Assembly (NCBI RefSeq): GCF_900091615.1
Contig: NZ_FMIA01000002.1
Coordinates: 1,054,001 to 1,118,000 of the forward strand
Source: Micromonospora yangpuensis
GTDB lineage: Bacteria > Actinomycetota > Actinomycetes > Mycobacteriales > Micromonosporaceae
Direction: 5' to 3'
Length of the DNA stretch: 64,000 nt
The translations under genes and the position numbers were made by a program. The first letter of the stretch is position 1, and the number at the start of each line of letters is the position of its first letter. Below, piece after piece: positions 34,647-41,960 of the stretch. The notes under the pieces are model-generated. The model saw only the letters and a list, made by a program, of their open reading frames with translations, did no database searches and was not told where the DNA came from.

Positions 34647-35552
34647 ATGGCATTTGACGCGCGAGCTGCGGATCGTTCCGGCAGTCGACCGAGACGGGAC
34701 GCGAGCCGCCCCGGGTTCGCCCGGCGCACCCGGGGCGGGACCCCGACCGGCACCCCGGGGCACGACGAACCGGTGGCGCTGCCGGAGCCGGTTACCCTAC
34801 GGCTCGACGGGAAGGTCGCCCTGGTCACCGGGGCGGGCAGCCCGGACGGCATCGGGTACGCCACCGCCCGCCGCCTGGCCGACCTCGGCGCCCGGGTCGC
34901 CATCGTCTCCACCACCCGGCGGATCCACGAACGGGCCGGCGAACTCGGGGTGACCGGTTTCGTCGCCGACCTGACCGACGAGTCGGAGGTGGGTGCGCTC
35001 GCCGACGCGGTGACCGAACAGCTCGGCGACGTGGAGGTGCTGGTCAACAACGCCGGCCTGGCCAGTCGGGCCAGTCCGGAGGTGCTGCGTCCGGTCGCCC
35101 AGCTCAGTTACGACGAGTGGCGCGGCGAGATCGACCGGAACCTGAACACCGCGTTCCTCTGCAGCCGCGCGTTCATCAACGGGATGGCCGAGCGTGGTTG
35201 GGGGCGGATCGTCAACCTGGCGGCCACCGCCGGTCCGGTCAACGCGTTGCCCACCGAGTCGGCGTACGCGGCGGCCAAGGCGGGGGTGGTCGGGCTGACC
35301 CGGGCGCTGGCGATGGAGATGATCGCCGACGGAGTCACCGTCAACGCGGTCGCCCCGGGGACGATCCACACCGCCGCCTCCACCATGGCCGAGATCAAGC
35401 AGGGGCTCGGCACCCCGGTCGGCCGGCCGGGCATGCCGGACGAGGTGGCCGCGGCGATCACCTTCCTCTGTTCACCGGCGGCGTCGTACATCACCGGCCA
35501 GATGCTGGTGGTCGACGGCGGCAACAGCGTCCGCGAGGCGCAGTTCCGCTGA
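34647..35552 (+). CDS. SDR oxidoreductase, FabG-like, with N-terminal extension
   Basis: A 301-residue classical SDR with a 55-residue Arg/Gly-rich leader that is not part of the fold. Core motifs: [57 protein letters not shown] with the Tyr and Lys, and [13 protein letters not shown] at the end. CAGGAT lies six bases before ATG 34647, supporting this start and a leaderless mRNA. The extension could be mis-annotated; an internal start near LRLDGKVA cannot be excluded. Substrate unknown. Confidence 0.87.
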   Translation: MAFDARAADRSGSRPRRDASRPGFARRTRGGTPTGTPGHDEPVALPEPVTLRLDGKVALVTGAGSPDGIGYATARRLADLGARVAIVSTTRRIHERAGELGVTGFVADLTDESEVGALADAVTEQLGDVEVLVNNAGLASRASPEVLRPVAQLSYDEWRGEIDRNLNTAFLCSRAFINGMAERGWGRIVNLAATAGPVNALPTESAYAAAKAGVVGLTRALAMEMIADGVTVNAVAPGTIHTAASTMAEIKQGLGTPVGRPGMPDEVAAAITFLCSPAASYITGQMLVVDGGNSVREAQFR

Positions 35553-35576
35553 GACCGTCGTCGCCGGTCGGGCACC

Positions 35577-36113
35577 TCAGCGGTACGAGCCGGTGCCGCT
35601 GTCGGTGCCTGCCCAGATCACCAGGGCGATCCAGCCGACGCACCCGAGCACGTACAGCGCGGTGAAGACGTAGCTGAGGATCAGCCCCCAGCTGGCCAAC
35701 TGCTCGCCGTCCTCACCGGTTCGCCGGATTTGTCGCTTGGCCACGTGACCGAGGACGATCCCGGCCGGAGCGAACACGAAGGCGAAGACCAACGACAGGA
35801 TGGCGGGCACGTTCGTGCCCCTGTTCGCCCCCGCTCCCGGGGGCGGTCCGTACTGGCCGTACGGCGCCTGCGGCGGGTAGGCCGACTGCTGCTGCCCCCA
35901 CTGCTGCGGCCCGCCCCACTGCGGCCCCGACCCGGCGCCAGCCCGGCCCGGCTCGGCCCACTGCGACGGCGGCTCGCCGCCGGGGCGACCAGGCTGCTCG
36001 TACGGCGATGGTGGCTGCTCGTACGACGACGCAGGCTGCTCGTACGGCGATGGTGGCTGGTCCGAGGCCGGGTGCCACGGGTCGGGCTGATCGGACGACG
36101 GTGGTTGGCTCAC
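35577..36113 (-). CDS. DUF4190 membrane protein (paralogue 2)
   Basis: A 178-residue protein of the same design as the one at 34008: a long Pro/Gln/Tyr-rich N-terminus with repeated SPYEQP units, then two membrane helices (VPAILSLVFAFVFAPAGIVLGHVAKRQ and WGLILSYVFTALYVLGCVGWIALVIW) linked by IRRTGEDGEQLA. GTG 36113 has a GAGAGG ribosome site. The SDR gene at 34647 sits between the two paralogues on the other strand. Function unknown. Confidence 0.86.
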   Translation of the reverse strand: MSQPPSSDQPDPWHPASDQPPSPYEQPASSYEQPPSPYEQPGRPGGEPPSQWAEPGRAGAGSGPQWGGPQQWGQQQSAYPPQAPYGQYGPPPGAGANRGTNVPAILSLVFAFVFAPAGIVLGHVAKRQIRRTGEDGEQLASWGLILSYVFTALYVLGCVGWIALVIWAGTDSGTGSYR

Positions 36114-36170
36114 GCCTCTCGCCCTCCTCGACGCGTAGTGACCTCCCCCCGCGGACGTTACCGCCAGCCC

Positions 36171-36228
36171 GGTAAGGAAGGGCCCCTTCTTATCGCTTTC
36201 GGTGTAGGAAGGGCCCCTGCTTAACGCA
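36171..36228. repeat. Intergenic repeat element, copy C (double)
   Basis: Two half-elements in tandem: GTAAGGAAGGGCCCCTTCTT from 36172 and GTGTAGGAAGGGCCCCTGCTT from 36202 region, both followed by the (A/T)(A/T)CGC motif seen in copies A and B. The first half is nearly palindromic. It lies upstream of the DUF4190 gene start. Confidence 0.75.
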
Positions 36229-36238
36229 CCCCGCTCGT

Positions 36239-36315
36239 TGATCGACTCGGTTGAGCTGTAATGGCGGTGTCAACCGGCCCACGACACCGCCATTACAGCC
36301 CAACCGAGTCGATCA
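36239..36315. repeat. 33-bp inverted repeat forming a long hairpin
   Basis: Arms at 36239-36271 and 36283-36315 pair at 32 of 33 positions across an 11-base loop. A third partial copy, GACACCGCCATTAC, follows at 36321-36334. The unit reads TGATCGACTCGGTT... into ...ATGGCGGTGTC. It sits between the DUF4190 gene and the CoA-binding gene, neither of which it appears to encode. It looks like a REP or MITE-like element or a strong terminator for the minus-strand CoA-binding gene. Confidence 0.85.
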
Positions 36316-36362
36316 TCAGTGACACCGCCATTACGGGCGGATCGGCGGTCAGCGGTCAGCGG

Positions 36363-36770
36363 TCAGCCGAGGCGGGTCAACCCGCCGGCGGCGCGTTCGA
36401 CGATGAGGCAGCGGTCCTCGACGTAGTCGATGCCGGCCTCCTCGGCGATCTGCCGGGCCGGCGGCGACACGATCCCGAGTTGCAACCAGACCGCCGGGGT
36501 GCCGATCGCCACCGCCGCCCGGACCACCTCGACGGCGTCGGTGGCCGGTCGGAACACGTTGACCAGGTCGACCGGGTACGGGATGTCGGCCAGCGACGCG
36601 TACGCCTGCTCACCGAACAACTCGTCGACCGAGGGGTTGACCGGGATGATCCGCCAGCCGTACCGCTGCATTTCCGCCGGCACCCGGTGTGCGGCCTTGC
36701 CGGGATCCCGGGAGGCGCCCACCACGGCGATCACAGCGGCGTCGGCGAGGATCTGCTGAGCGGTACGCAT
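36363..36770 (-). CDS. CoA-binding domain protein (YccU type)
   Basis: A 135-residue protein consisting of one CoA-binding (succinyl-CoA synthetase-like) Rossmann domain: VIAVVGASRDPGKAAHRVPAEM, WRIIPVNPSVDELFGEQAYASL, YPVDLVNVFRP and AVWLQLGIVSPPARQIAEEAGI. Function in vivo is not known. ATG 36770 is exactly six bases after TACAGT on the minus strand, a leaderless signature, so the longer upstream frame is not used. A 19-bp minisatellite lies behind its promoter. Confidence 0.9.
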   Translation of the reverse strand: MRTAQQILADAAVIAVVGASRDPGKAAHRVPAEMQRYGWRIIPVNPSVDELFGEQAYASLADIPYPVDLVNVFRPATDAVEVVRAAVAIGTPAVWLQLGIVSPPARQIAEEAGIDYVEDRCLIVERAAGGLTRLG

Positions 36771-37260
36771 CCCGCGACTGTACCGCCGGCCTACTCCGCC
36801 GTCCGCTTGCTCAACCCGCCGAGTGCCGGCATACCTCGACCCCGCCGAGTGCCGGATACCTCGACCCCGCCGGTCCCGGCCCATCGCCGGTCCCAGCCCA
36901 TCCGCCGGTCCCAGCCCGGGGCCCACCACGCCGGGCTCAGCCCATCACGCGGGCGCAGCCATCACGCGGGCGCAGCCCATCACGCGGGGCGCAGCCCATC
37001 ACGCGGGGCGCAGCCCATCACGCGGGGCGCAGCCCATCACGCGGGGCGCAGCCCATCACGCGGGGCCCAGCCCATCACGCGGGGCCCAGCCCATCACGCG
37101 GGGCCCAGCCCATCACGCGGGGCCCAGCCCATCACGCGGGGCCCAGCCCACCACGTGGGGCTCAACCCGCAGCCCATCCCGCGGGCCCAGCCCAGCCCAT
37201 CCGCCGGGCTCAGCCCGCCGTTCGCTGGTTCGGCGGCAGCGCACCTCCGGCCGGCCCAAC
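36771..37260. other. 490-bp gene-free region with a minisatellite
   Basis: Between the divergent ends of the CoA-binding and radical SAM genes there is no credible gene. The left 160 bases contain CTCGACCCCGCC and CCGGTCCCAGCCCATCC near-repeats; the right 225 hold the 19-bp array. All frames stay open here only because the repeat lacks stop codons. Confidence 0.7.
36938..37162. repeat. 19-bp minisatellite, about 12 copies
   Basis: CAGCCCATCACGCGGGGCS repeats with starts at 36938, 36956, 36973, 36992, 37011, 37030, 37049, 37068, 37087, 37106, 37125 and 37144; the first two are one to two bases short and the last is diverged. Early copies end in G and later ones in C, a block structure that indicates expansion from two variants. 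The 19-base period shifts frame every copy, so it is not a coding repeat, and there are no spacers, so it is not a CRISPR. Confidence 0.95.
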
Positions 37261-38334
37261 TCAGAGGAGGGTGAGCTGTTCGGCAGGTGGCCGGGCGGGG
37301 ATCGGCGACCCACGTCGGTCGTCGACAGCGGAGGACCGGGGCAGGCCGTGCCGCCGGGCGGCGATGCGCACCCGGGCGGTCAGCTCCCGCTGGTACGCCT
37401 GCGGCGCGTAGGCCCCCGCCCGGTACAGCTCCCGGTAGTGGGGCACCAGGTGCGGGTGCTCCCGGGCCAGCCAGTGTGCGTACCACTCGCGGGCGCCGGG
37501 GCGCAGGTGCAGGGCCAGCGGCGTAACGCTGGCTGCCCCGGCGGCGGCGATGGCCGCGACAGTGGCCTCGATCGACTCTTCGTCGTCGCTCAATCCGGGC
37601 AGGATCGGTGCCATCAGCACCCCGACGGCGAACCCGGCATCGGTGAGCGTCCGGACGGCGTCCAGCCGACGGCGGGGGCTGGGCGTGCCGGGCTCCACCG
37701 ACCGCCACAGCGTCTCGTCGACGAATCCCACCGAGTACGACACGCCGATCCGGGTCACCTCGGCGGCCTGACGCAGCAAGGGTAGGTCCCGCAGGAGCAA
37801 CGTGCCCTTGGTGAGAATCGAGAACGGGTTGGCGAAGTCCCGGAGCGCCTCGATGATCGGCGGCATGAGCGCGTACCGGCCCTCGGCCCGCTGGTAGCAG
37901 TCCACGTTGGTGCCCATCGCGATGTGCGCACCCCGCCACTTCGGGGCGGCCAGCTCCCGCCGGACCAGCTCACCCGCGTTGACCTTGACGATCACCTTGC
38001 GGTCGAAGTCCGGGCCGGCGTCCAGGTCCAGGTAGGTGTGGGTGTTGCGGGCGAAGCAGTAGACACAGGCGTGACCACAGCCCCGGTACGGGTTGATGGT
38101 CTGTTCGAAGGGCACCCGGGAGGTGCCGGGCACCCGGTTGATGATCGACTTCGCGCGTACCTCGTAGAAGGTCATTCCGGCGAAGCCGGGGGTGTCGAAG
38201 GTGCGCACGACCGCGTCGGGCATGGCCAGCGGCAGCGGCGGTGCCGACGGTCGATGTGGTGCCGGCGGGGGGCCGCCCGTGGGCCGGGCGAGGCCTTCCT
38301 CGTCCGGTGCGGCGGAGAGGTTGTCCCAGCGCAT
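37261..38334 (-). CDS. Rv2578c-family radical SAM protein
   Basis: A 357-residue radical SAM enzyme of the SplB-like branch. The cluster motif is Cys86-X3-Cys90-X2-Cys93 in YRGCGHACVYCFARNTH. Further family marks are VPFEQTINPYRGC, GTNVDCYQRAEGRYALMPPIIE, FSILTKGTLLLRD and GVSYSVGFVDE. Homologues are called spore-photoproduct-lyase-like but their substrate is not known. ATG 38334 opens ten bases after a LexA-type box at 38344-38359, and a longer upstream frame is not supported. The M. tuberculosis homologue is, as I recall, in the LexA regulon. Confidence 0.9.
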   Translation of the reverse strand: MRWDNLSAAPDEEGLARPTGGPPPAPHRPSAPPLPLAMPDAVVRTFDTPGFAGMTFYEVRAKSIINRVPGTSRVPFEQTINPYRGCGHACVYCFARNTHTYLDLDAGPDFDRKVIVKVNAGELVRRELAAPKWRGAHIAMGTNVDCYQRAEGRYALMPPIIEALRDFANPFSILTKGTLLLRDLPLLRQAAEVTRIGVSYSVGFVDETLWRSVEPGTPSPRRRLDAVRTLTDAGFAVGVLMAPILPGLSDDEESIEATVAAIAAAGAASVTPLALHLRPGAREWYAHWLAREHPHLVPHYRELYRAGAYAPQAYQRELTARVRIAARRHGLPRSSAVDDRRGSPIPARPPAEQLTLL

Positions 38335-38343
38335 GGCCACAAT

Positions 38344-38359
38344 TCGAACACGTGTACGA
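38344..38359. promoter_or_regulatory. LexA/SOS-box-like site
   Basis: TCGAAC-ACGT-GTACGA matches the actinobacterial SOS box TCGAAC-N4-GTTCGA with one mismatch. It lies nine bases before the radical SAM start codon, where it would overlap the promoter of a short-leader or leaderless mRNA. The divergent DCC gene starts 67 bases away on the other side and might share control. Confidence 0.72.
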
Positions 38360-38425
38360 CGGTGGCGCAAGTGGGTCCGCTCACCTGCCCGATGACGTTG
38401 CGCCGCCCGGGTGCAGGATGGAGGC

Positions 38426-38806
38426 ATGGTCACGTCCACCTTCGTCTACGACGGCGACTGCGCGTTCTGCACCCGGTGCGCGCAGTTCGTCGAGCGACGG
38501 ATTCCCACCGGTGCCCAGGTGGTGCCCTGGCAGTTCGCCGACCTGGCGGCGCTGCGGTTGACCGCCGACGAGTGCGCGGAGGCGGTGCAGTGGGCCGGTG
38601 CGGACGGCTCCCGTGCCGCCGGCCCGGACGCCATCGCCCGGCTGCTGGCCGGCAGTTCCGCACCCTGGCGGCTGGCCGGTGCCGTGCTGCGGCTCCCGCC
38701 GGTGCGCGCCGCCGCTTGGCCGCTCTACCGCTGGGTGGCCCGCAACCGGCACCGGATGCCCGGTGGCACCGCCGCCTGCGCGGTCCCCACCGCGCCCCGG
38801 GACTGA
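38426..38806 (+). CDS. DCC-family thiol-disulfide oxidoreductase-like protein (DUF393)
   Basis: A 126-residue protein with the DxxCxxC signature in FVYDGDCAFCTRCAQF (Asp9, Cys12, Cys15), then IPTGAQVVPWQF and the C-terminal LYRWVARNRHRMPGG. The DUF393 family is predicted to be thioredoxin-like and is often fused to or encoded with HTTM (gamma-carboxylase-like) proteins; an HTTM gene lies 1.0 kb away on the other strand. CAGGAT is six bases before ATG 38426, so it is probably leaderless. Confidence 0.9.
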   Translation: MVTSTFVYDGDCAFCTRCAQFVERRIPTGAQVVPWQFADLAALRLTADECAEAVQWAGADGSRAAGPDAIARLLAGSSAPWRLAGAVLRLPPVRAAAWPLYRWVARNRHRMPGGTAACAVPTAPRD

Positions 38807-38841
38807 CCCACCCGGCCCACCGGGACGCTGCGGGTCGGGCG

Positions 38842-39651
38842 TCAGTTCGACAGGCCGGCGCAGGCCACGCCGTCGATGGTGCAGGCGGTCGGCGCGGAGC
38901 TTCCCCACGTCCCGCTGACCCGGAACGTCACCCGGACGGACTGGTTGCCCGGCACCTGCCCGTTGCTGTCGTCGGGGGCGAAGGTCCAGGTCGCCCCGGA
39001 GCGGGTGGCGCGGGCCCCGGTGACCGAGGTGACGTTGAGGGAGTCCCGCGGCAGGGTGACGACCAGGCTCCAGCCCGTCACCGCGGTCGACGCGGGGTTG
39101 TCGATCGTGACGGCGGCGCCGTAGCTGAACACGCCGGCACCGTCCAGGGCGAAGGTGGCGGCGAGCGGGATCACCGAGGGCTGCGGCACCGGTGCCGAGG
39201 TGGTCTTGGCCTTGGGCCTGGTGGACGGCGCGGTACTGGACGGGACGATGGACGCGGCCGGTACCGAGGGCGGGGTGTCGGGCCGGGTCGACGGGGTGGA
39301 GCTGGGCGAGGTCGTCCGTGGTGTCGGTGTCGGGCTGGACCGGGTCGACGGGTCCGGGTCGGCGGCGGTCACGCTCTGCCCGGCGGCGGTGCCGGCCTGC
39401 GACGGGGCGGCGATGCCGGGGCCCGGGGGCGGATCGACGGCCGAGGACCGGCCGGGGCCCCAGAGCGACACGACGACCGAGACCGCGGTCGCGGCGAGCA
39501 CCCCGACCGCTGCGGTCAGGACGAGCCAGGTGGAGCGGGAACCGTCGCCCCGGCCGCCGGCCAGCCGCCGCAGCGCCGGCCGGGCGACCAGGAGGCGGCG
39601 AAGAAGGACGACGGGCGTGGTCCGTCGGGACTGGTGCGGTGGTGCCGGCAC
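38842..39651 (-). CDS. Membrane-anchored protein with C-terminal CBM2-like domain
   Basis: A 269-residue protein: cytoplasmic Arg-rich N-terminus, one transmembrane helix near 44-64 (TWLVLTAAVGVLAATAVSVV), a Ser/Thr/Pro-rich linker (80-160), then a beta-rich domain with a CBM2 pattern: TGWSLVVTLPRDSLNVTS, ATWTFAPDDSNGQVPGNQSVRVTF and ACTIDGVAC. No catalytic domain is attached, so it may hold cell-wall or plant polysaccharide at the surface, or may be structural. GTG 39651 follows GGGGGAAG. Downstream of the DCC gene and convergent with it. Confidence 0.8.
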   Translation of the reverse strand: MPAPPHQSRRTTPVVLLRRLLVARPALRRLAGGRGDGSRSTWLVLTAAVGVLAATAVSVVVSLWGPGRSSAVDPPPGPGIAAPSQAGTAAGQSVTAADPDPSTRSSPTPTPRTTSPSSTPSTRPDTPPSVPAASIVPSSTAPSTRPKAKTTSAPVPQPSVIPLAATFALDGAGVFSYGAAVTIDNPASTAVTGWSLVVTLPRDSLNVTSVTGARATRSGATWTFAPDDSNGQVPGNQSVRVTFRVSGTWGSSAPTACTIDGVACAGLSN

Positions 39652-39776
39652 GGCTTCCCCCAGGGATCACGTCGAGTACTCCGGACGGTACCAACAGGAC
39701 CTCCGGTCGCGCACCGGCCTCCGGTGCCGGTGGACCGGGCTGTGCGCGGTGGACCGGGCGGTGCCGGCGGACCGGG

Positions 39777-40784
39777 CTAGTCGTGGCGTGGCGGCGACGC
39801 CGGTTGGACCGCGCGTGCGTCGGCTCCGGCGGACGGGCCGTCGGCGACTCCGGACAGTTGCCGGCCGGCACCACCACCGCCGGCACCACCACCACCGCCG
39901 GCACCACCACCGCCGGCACCACTACCACCGACGACGTCACCGCCACCGCCACCGACGCCGCGCGACCATGGTCGCTGACGCAGCCAGTGCAGCGGGCGGA
40001 CCCGTTCCAACGGCAGGAAGCTCGCCATCGCCACCAGGTGCGGGGCGAACGAGATGGTGATCGTGGCCATGGTCACCGCGTGGAACGAGTAGAAGAAGCC
40101 GACCATGGCCAGCCGCCACCGTTCCCGGAGCACGAAGACCACCGGGCTGAGCAGTTCGAACGCGACGATGCCGAACTGGGCGACGATCAACAGGTACGGC
40201 ACCTGCGCGACCAGGTCGGCCAGTTCGGTTCCGCGCCGGATGATCGCCCGGGCCAGCACCGAGCCGGTCAGCCAGTCCAACCCGCCGAAGCGTAGTTTCG
40301 CCCAGGCGGCCAGGAAGTAGGTGCAGACCACGGCGATCTGGGTGACCCGCAGCGCCCAGCCGCCGGCCTCGGTGCGGGTCGGATCGCCGTGCCGGGCGCG
40401 ACCCACCGTGGGCAGCACGGCCAGTGCGACGAGCAGCCCGAACCGGTCGTGGTCGACCTTGCCGTAGCTCATCGCGACGATCATCCACTCCAGGTAGAGC
40501 AGGCAGACCGCCCAGCCGAGCAACCGGGGCAGGCGCCCGGTGGCGGCGAGCAGGGCCAATCCCAGCAGCGCCCAGAAGAGCACGGTCACCAGGGCCGCCG
40601 TCGGGGTGGGCAGAGACAACAGCCGGCCGACGAACAGCGGCTGGTACAGGTCCCCCGGCACGCTGACCCGGGCGCGCACCCAGGGAGTGAAGAAGACCAG
40701 GTCCGCGGCGACGAAGAGATAGACCAGGGTACGGAAGGCAGCCACCCGGCCCTTCGGCACCGGCTCGGTCAACCAGCGGATCAC
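39777..40784 (-). CDS. HTTM-domain (vitamin K gamma-carboxylase-like) membrane protein
   Basis: A 335-residue membrane protein with about eight helices. It begins VIRWLTEPVPKGRVAAFRTLVYLFVAADL and carries the HTTM landmarks LEWMIVAMSYGKVDHDRFGLLVALAVLP, CTYFLAAWAKLRFGGLDWLTG and MVGFFYSFHAVTMATITISFAPH. HTTM domains are the membrane core of vitamin K-dependent carboxylases, but the bacterial versions are uncharacterised. The C-terminus is Gly-rich (encoded by GCCACCACC-type repeats) and disordered. GTG 40784 overlaps the stop of the upstream gene by four bases. A DCC-family gene nearby strengthens the redox link. Confidence 0.86.
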   Translation of the reverse strand: MIRWLTEPVPKGRVAAFRTLVYLFVAADLVFFTPWVRARVSVPGDLYQPLFVGRLLSLPTPTAALVTVLFWALLGLALLAATGRLPRLLGWAVCLLYLEWMIVAMSYGKVDHDRFGLLVALAVLPTVGRARHGDPTRTEAGGWALRVTQIAVVCTYFLAAWAKLRFGGLDWLTGSVLARAIIRRGTELADLVAQVPYLLIVAQFGIVAFELLSPVVFVLRERWRLAMVGFFYSFHAVTMATITISFAPHLVAMASFLPLERVRPLHWLRQRPWSRGVGGGGGDVVGGSGAGGGGAGGGGGAGGGGAGRQLSGVADGPSAGADARAVQPASPPRHD

Positions 40785-41221
40785 TGGCTCGCCTGCCAAC
40801 GGACGACCGTCTCGTCGGTGTGCCGGCCGGTCGGGCGACCCGCCTCGATGCCGTGCCAGCGGATCACGATCCGGACCTCGGCCAGCTCCGGCGCGTCGGG
40901 GTGCCGTTGCGCGTACGCGTCGGCCACCTCGCGCAGGCGGGCGGGCTCGGCGACGTACCGGCTCTGCTGGCCCTCGATCTCGGCCCGGCGGATCCCGGTG
41001 GCGTCCTGGTCGAGGTCGACCAGGGCGCCGGTGCGGTCGACGCCCTCGACCCGGGTGTCCGGCGCCGGCCGGTCCGGCGGGTTGGACGTGGCGTACATCC
41101 GGAACGGGCCGAACGGGAAGTGGTCGTCGCTGCCCCAGATGGTGCCGGCCAACAGGATGCCGAGGCCGAGCGCGGTGGCGCCCAGTCGGATCGCGCGGCC
41201 CCGGCTGGTCAGTGTCTCCAT
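40781..41221 (-). CDS. Hypothetical single-helix protein paired with HTTM gene
   Basis: A 146-residue protein with one N-terminal membrane helix (RLGATALGLGILLAGTIWGSDDHFPFGPFRMYATSNP) and an outward-facing or cytoplasmic domain with RTGALVDLDQDATGIRRAEIEGQ. I do not recognise the domain. It overlaps the HTTM gene by four bases, so the two are translationally coupled and likely act together. The FPFGPFRMYA segment resembles a motif often seen in partners of HTTM proteins, though I cannot confirm this by search. Confidence 0.72.
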   Translation of the reverse strand: METLTSRGRAIRLGATALGLGILLAGTIWGSDDHFPFGPFRMYATSNPPDRPAPDTRVEGVDRTGALVDLDQDATGIRRAEIEGQQSRYVAEPARLREVADAYAQRHPDAPELAEVRIVIRWHGIEAGRPTGRHTDETVVRWQASQ

Positions 41222-41340
41222 CGGCGGAGACCATACGCGTTATGCACCCCGTCGGGTACGTCCGTTCGGTCGGTTCGTCCCACTCGACCAGCAGATGTGG
41301 TGCTTCGGGTGGCCACGGGGACGTGCGGCGGAGACGGCTC

Positions 41341-41369
41341 GGGCCGGACCCCGTCGTGGGGTCCGGCCC
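41341..41369 (-). terminator. Terminator downstream of trxA
   Basis: GGGCCGGACCCC pairs perfectly with GGGGTCCGGCCC across a five-base loop. It follows the trxA stop by 21 bases on the minus strand. Confidence 0.82.
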
Positions 41370-41390
41370 GAAGCGCAGCGGTTGGTCCGC

Positions 41391-41753
41391 TCAGTGCTTG
41401 TGCTCGGCGAGCTGCTTGCGTACGTCGTCCATGTCGAGCGCCTCGACCTGCTCGATCAGGTTCTCCAGGGCCGACTCGGGCAGGGCACCCGGCTGGGCGA
41501 AGACGATGACACCGTCCCGGATCGCCATGATCGTGGGGATCGAGCGGATGTCGAACTTCGCGCCGAGCTCCTGCTGGGCCTCGGTGTCCACCTTGCCGAA
41601 GACGATGTTCGGGTGCTTCTCCGAGGAGCGCTCGTAGACCGGCGCGAAGCGCTTGCACGGTCCACACCACTCGGCCCAGAAGTCGACAAGCACGACGCCG
41701 TCCTGGCCGGTCACCTCGTCGAAGTTCGCCGTGGTCAGCTCAACGGTTGCCAT
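41391..41753 (-). CDS. trxA: Thioredoxin
   Basis: A 120-residue thioredoxin. The active site is WAEWCGPCKRF with Cys30 and Cys33; the cis-proline follows in SIPTIMAIRDG. It reduces disulfides using thioredoxin reductase. The protein is slightly longer than E. coli Trx, with a Lys/His tail. ATG 41753 has a GGAGAGAG ribosome site. A SigR/SigH-type promoter (GGGAAT-N18-CGTT) starts about 70 bases upstream, so induction by disulfide stress is expected. It lies downstream of the HTTM/DCC neighbourhood. Confidence 0.95.
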   Translation of the reverse strand: MATVELTTANFDEVTGQDGVVLVDFWAEWCGPCKRFAPVYERSSEKHPNIVFGKVDTEAQQELGAKFDIRSIPTIMAIRDGVIVFAQPGALPESALENLIEQVEALDMDDVRKQLAEHKH

Positions 41754-41794
41754 TGCACTCTCTCCGATCACCGCGGATTGCCTACGTGCCGTGG

Positions 41795-41822
41795 AACGAC
41801 GGACAGGTCGGTAGGAATTCCC
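41795..41822 (-). promoter_or_regulatory. SigR/SigH-type promoter of trxA
   Basis: On the minus strand GGGAAT (41822-41817) and CGTT (41798-41795) are separated by 18 bases, fitting the GGGAAT-N18-(C/G)GTT pattern of Streptomyces SigR and mycobacterial SigH. trxA is a classic member of that regulon. Confidence 0.7.
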
Positions 41823-41936
41823 GGCCCGGCGGGGGCGAAACCCCGACGGGCTGCCCAACGACCGTAAGGCATCGATGCACATCGGTTAATGAGGCTTTGG
41901 CTGTTTGCAAGTGCAGGACGCATTTGCGTGACCGGC

Positions 41937-41960
41937 CGTGATGGGAGCGTTTCCATCACG
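41937..41960. promoter_or_regulatory. LacI-like dyad CGTGATGG-N8-CCATCACG
   Basis: An eight-base perfect inverted repeat with central GAGCGTTT. The inner part, TGGGAGCGTTTCCA, differs at two positions from the CebR consensus TGGGAGCGCTCCCA. It lies upstream of both trxA and the 42285 gene, so its target is unclear. Confidence 0.5.

Noticed and set aside
36938..37162. CRISPR array
   Set aside because: The units are head to tail with no spacers and no cas genes are present.
36261..37274. Long open frame across the minisatellite on the plus strand
   Set aside because: It stays open only because the 19-bp unit lacks stop codons; composition is repetitive and there is no ribosome site or family match.
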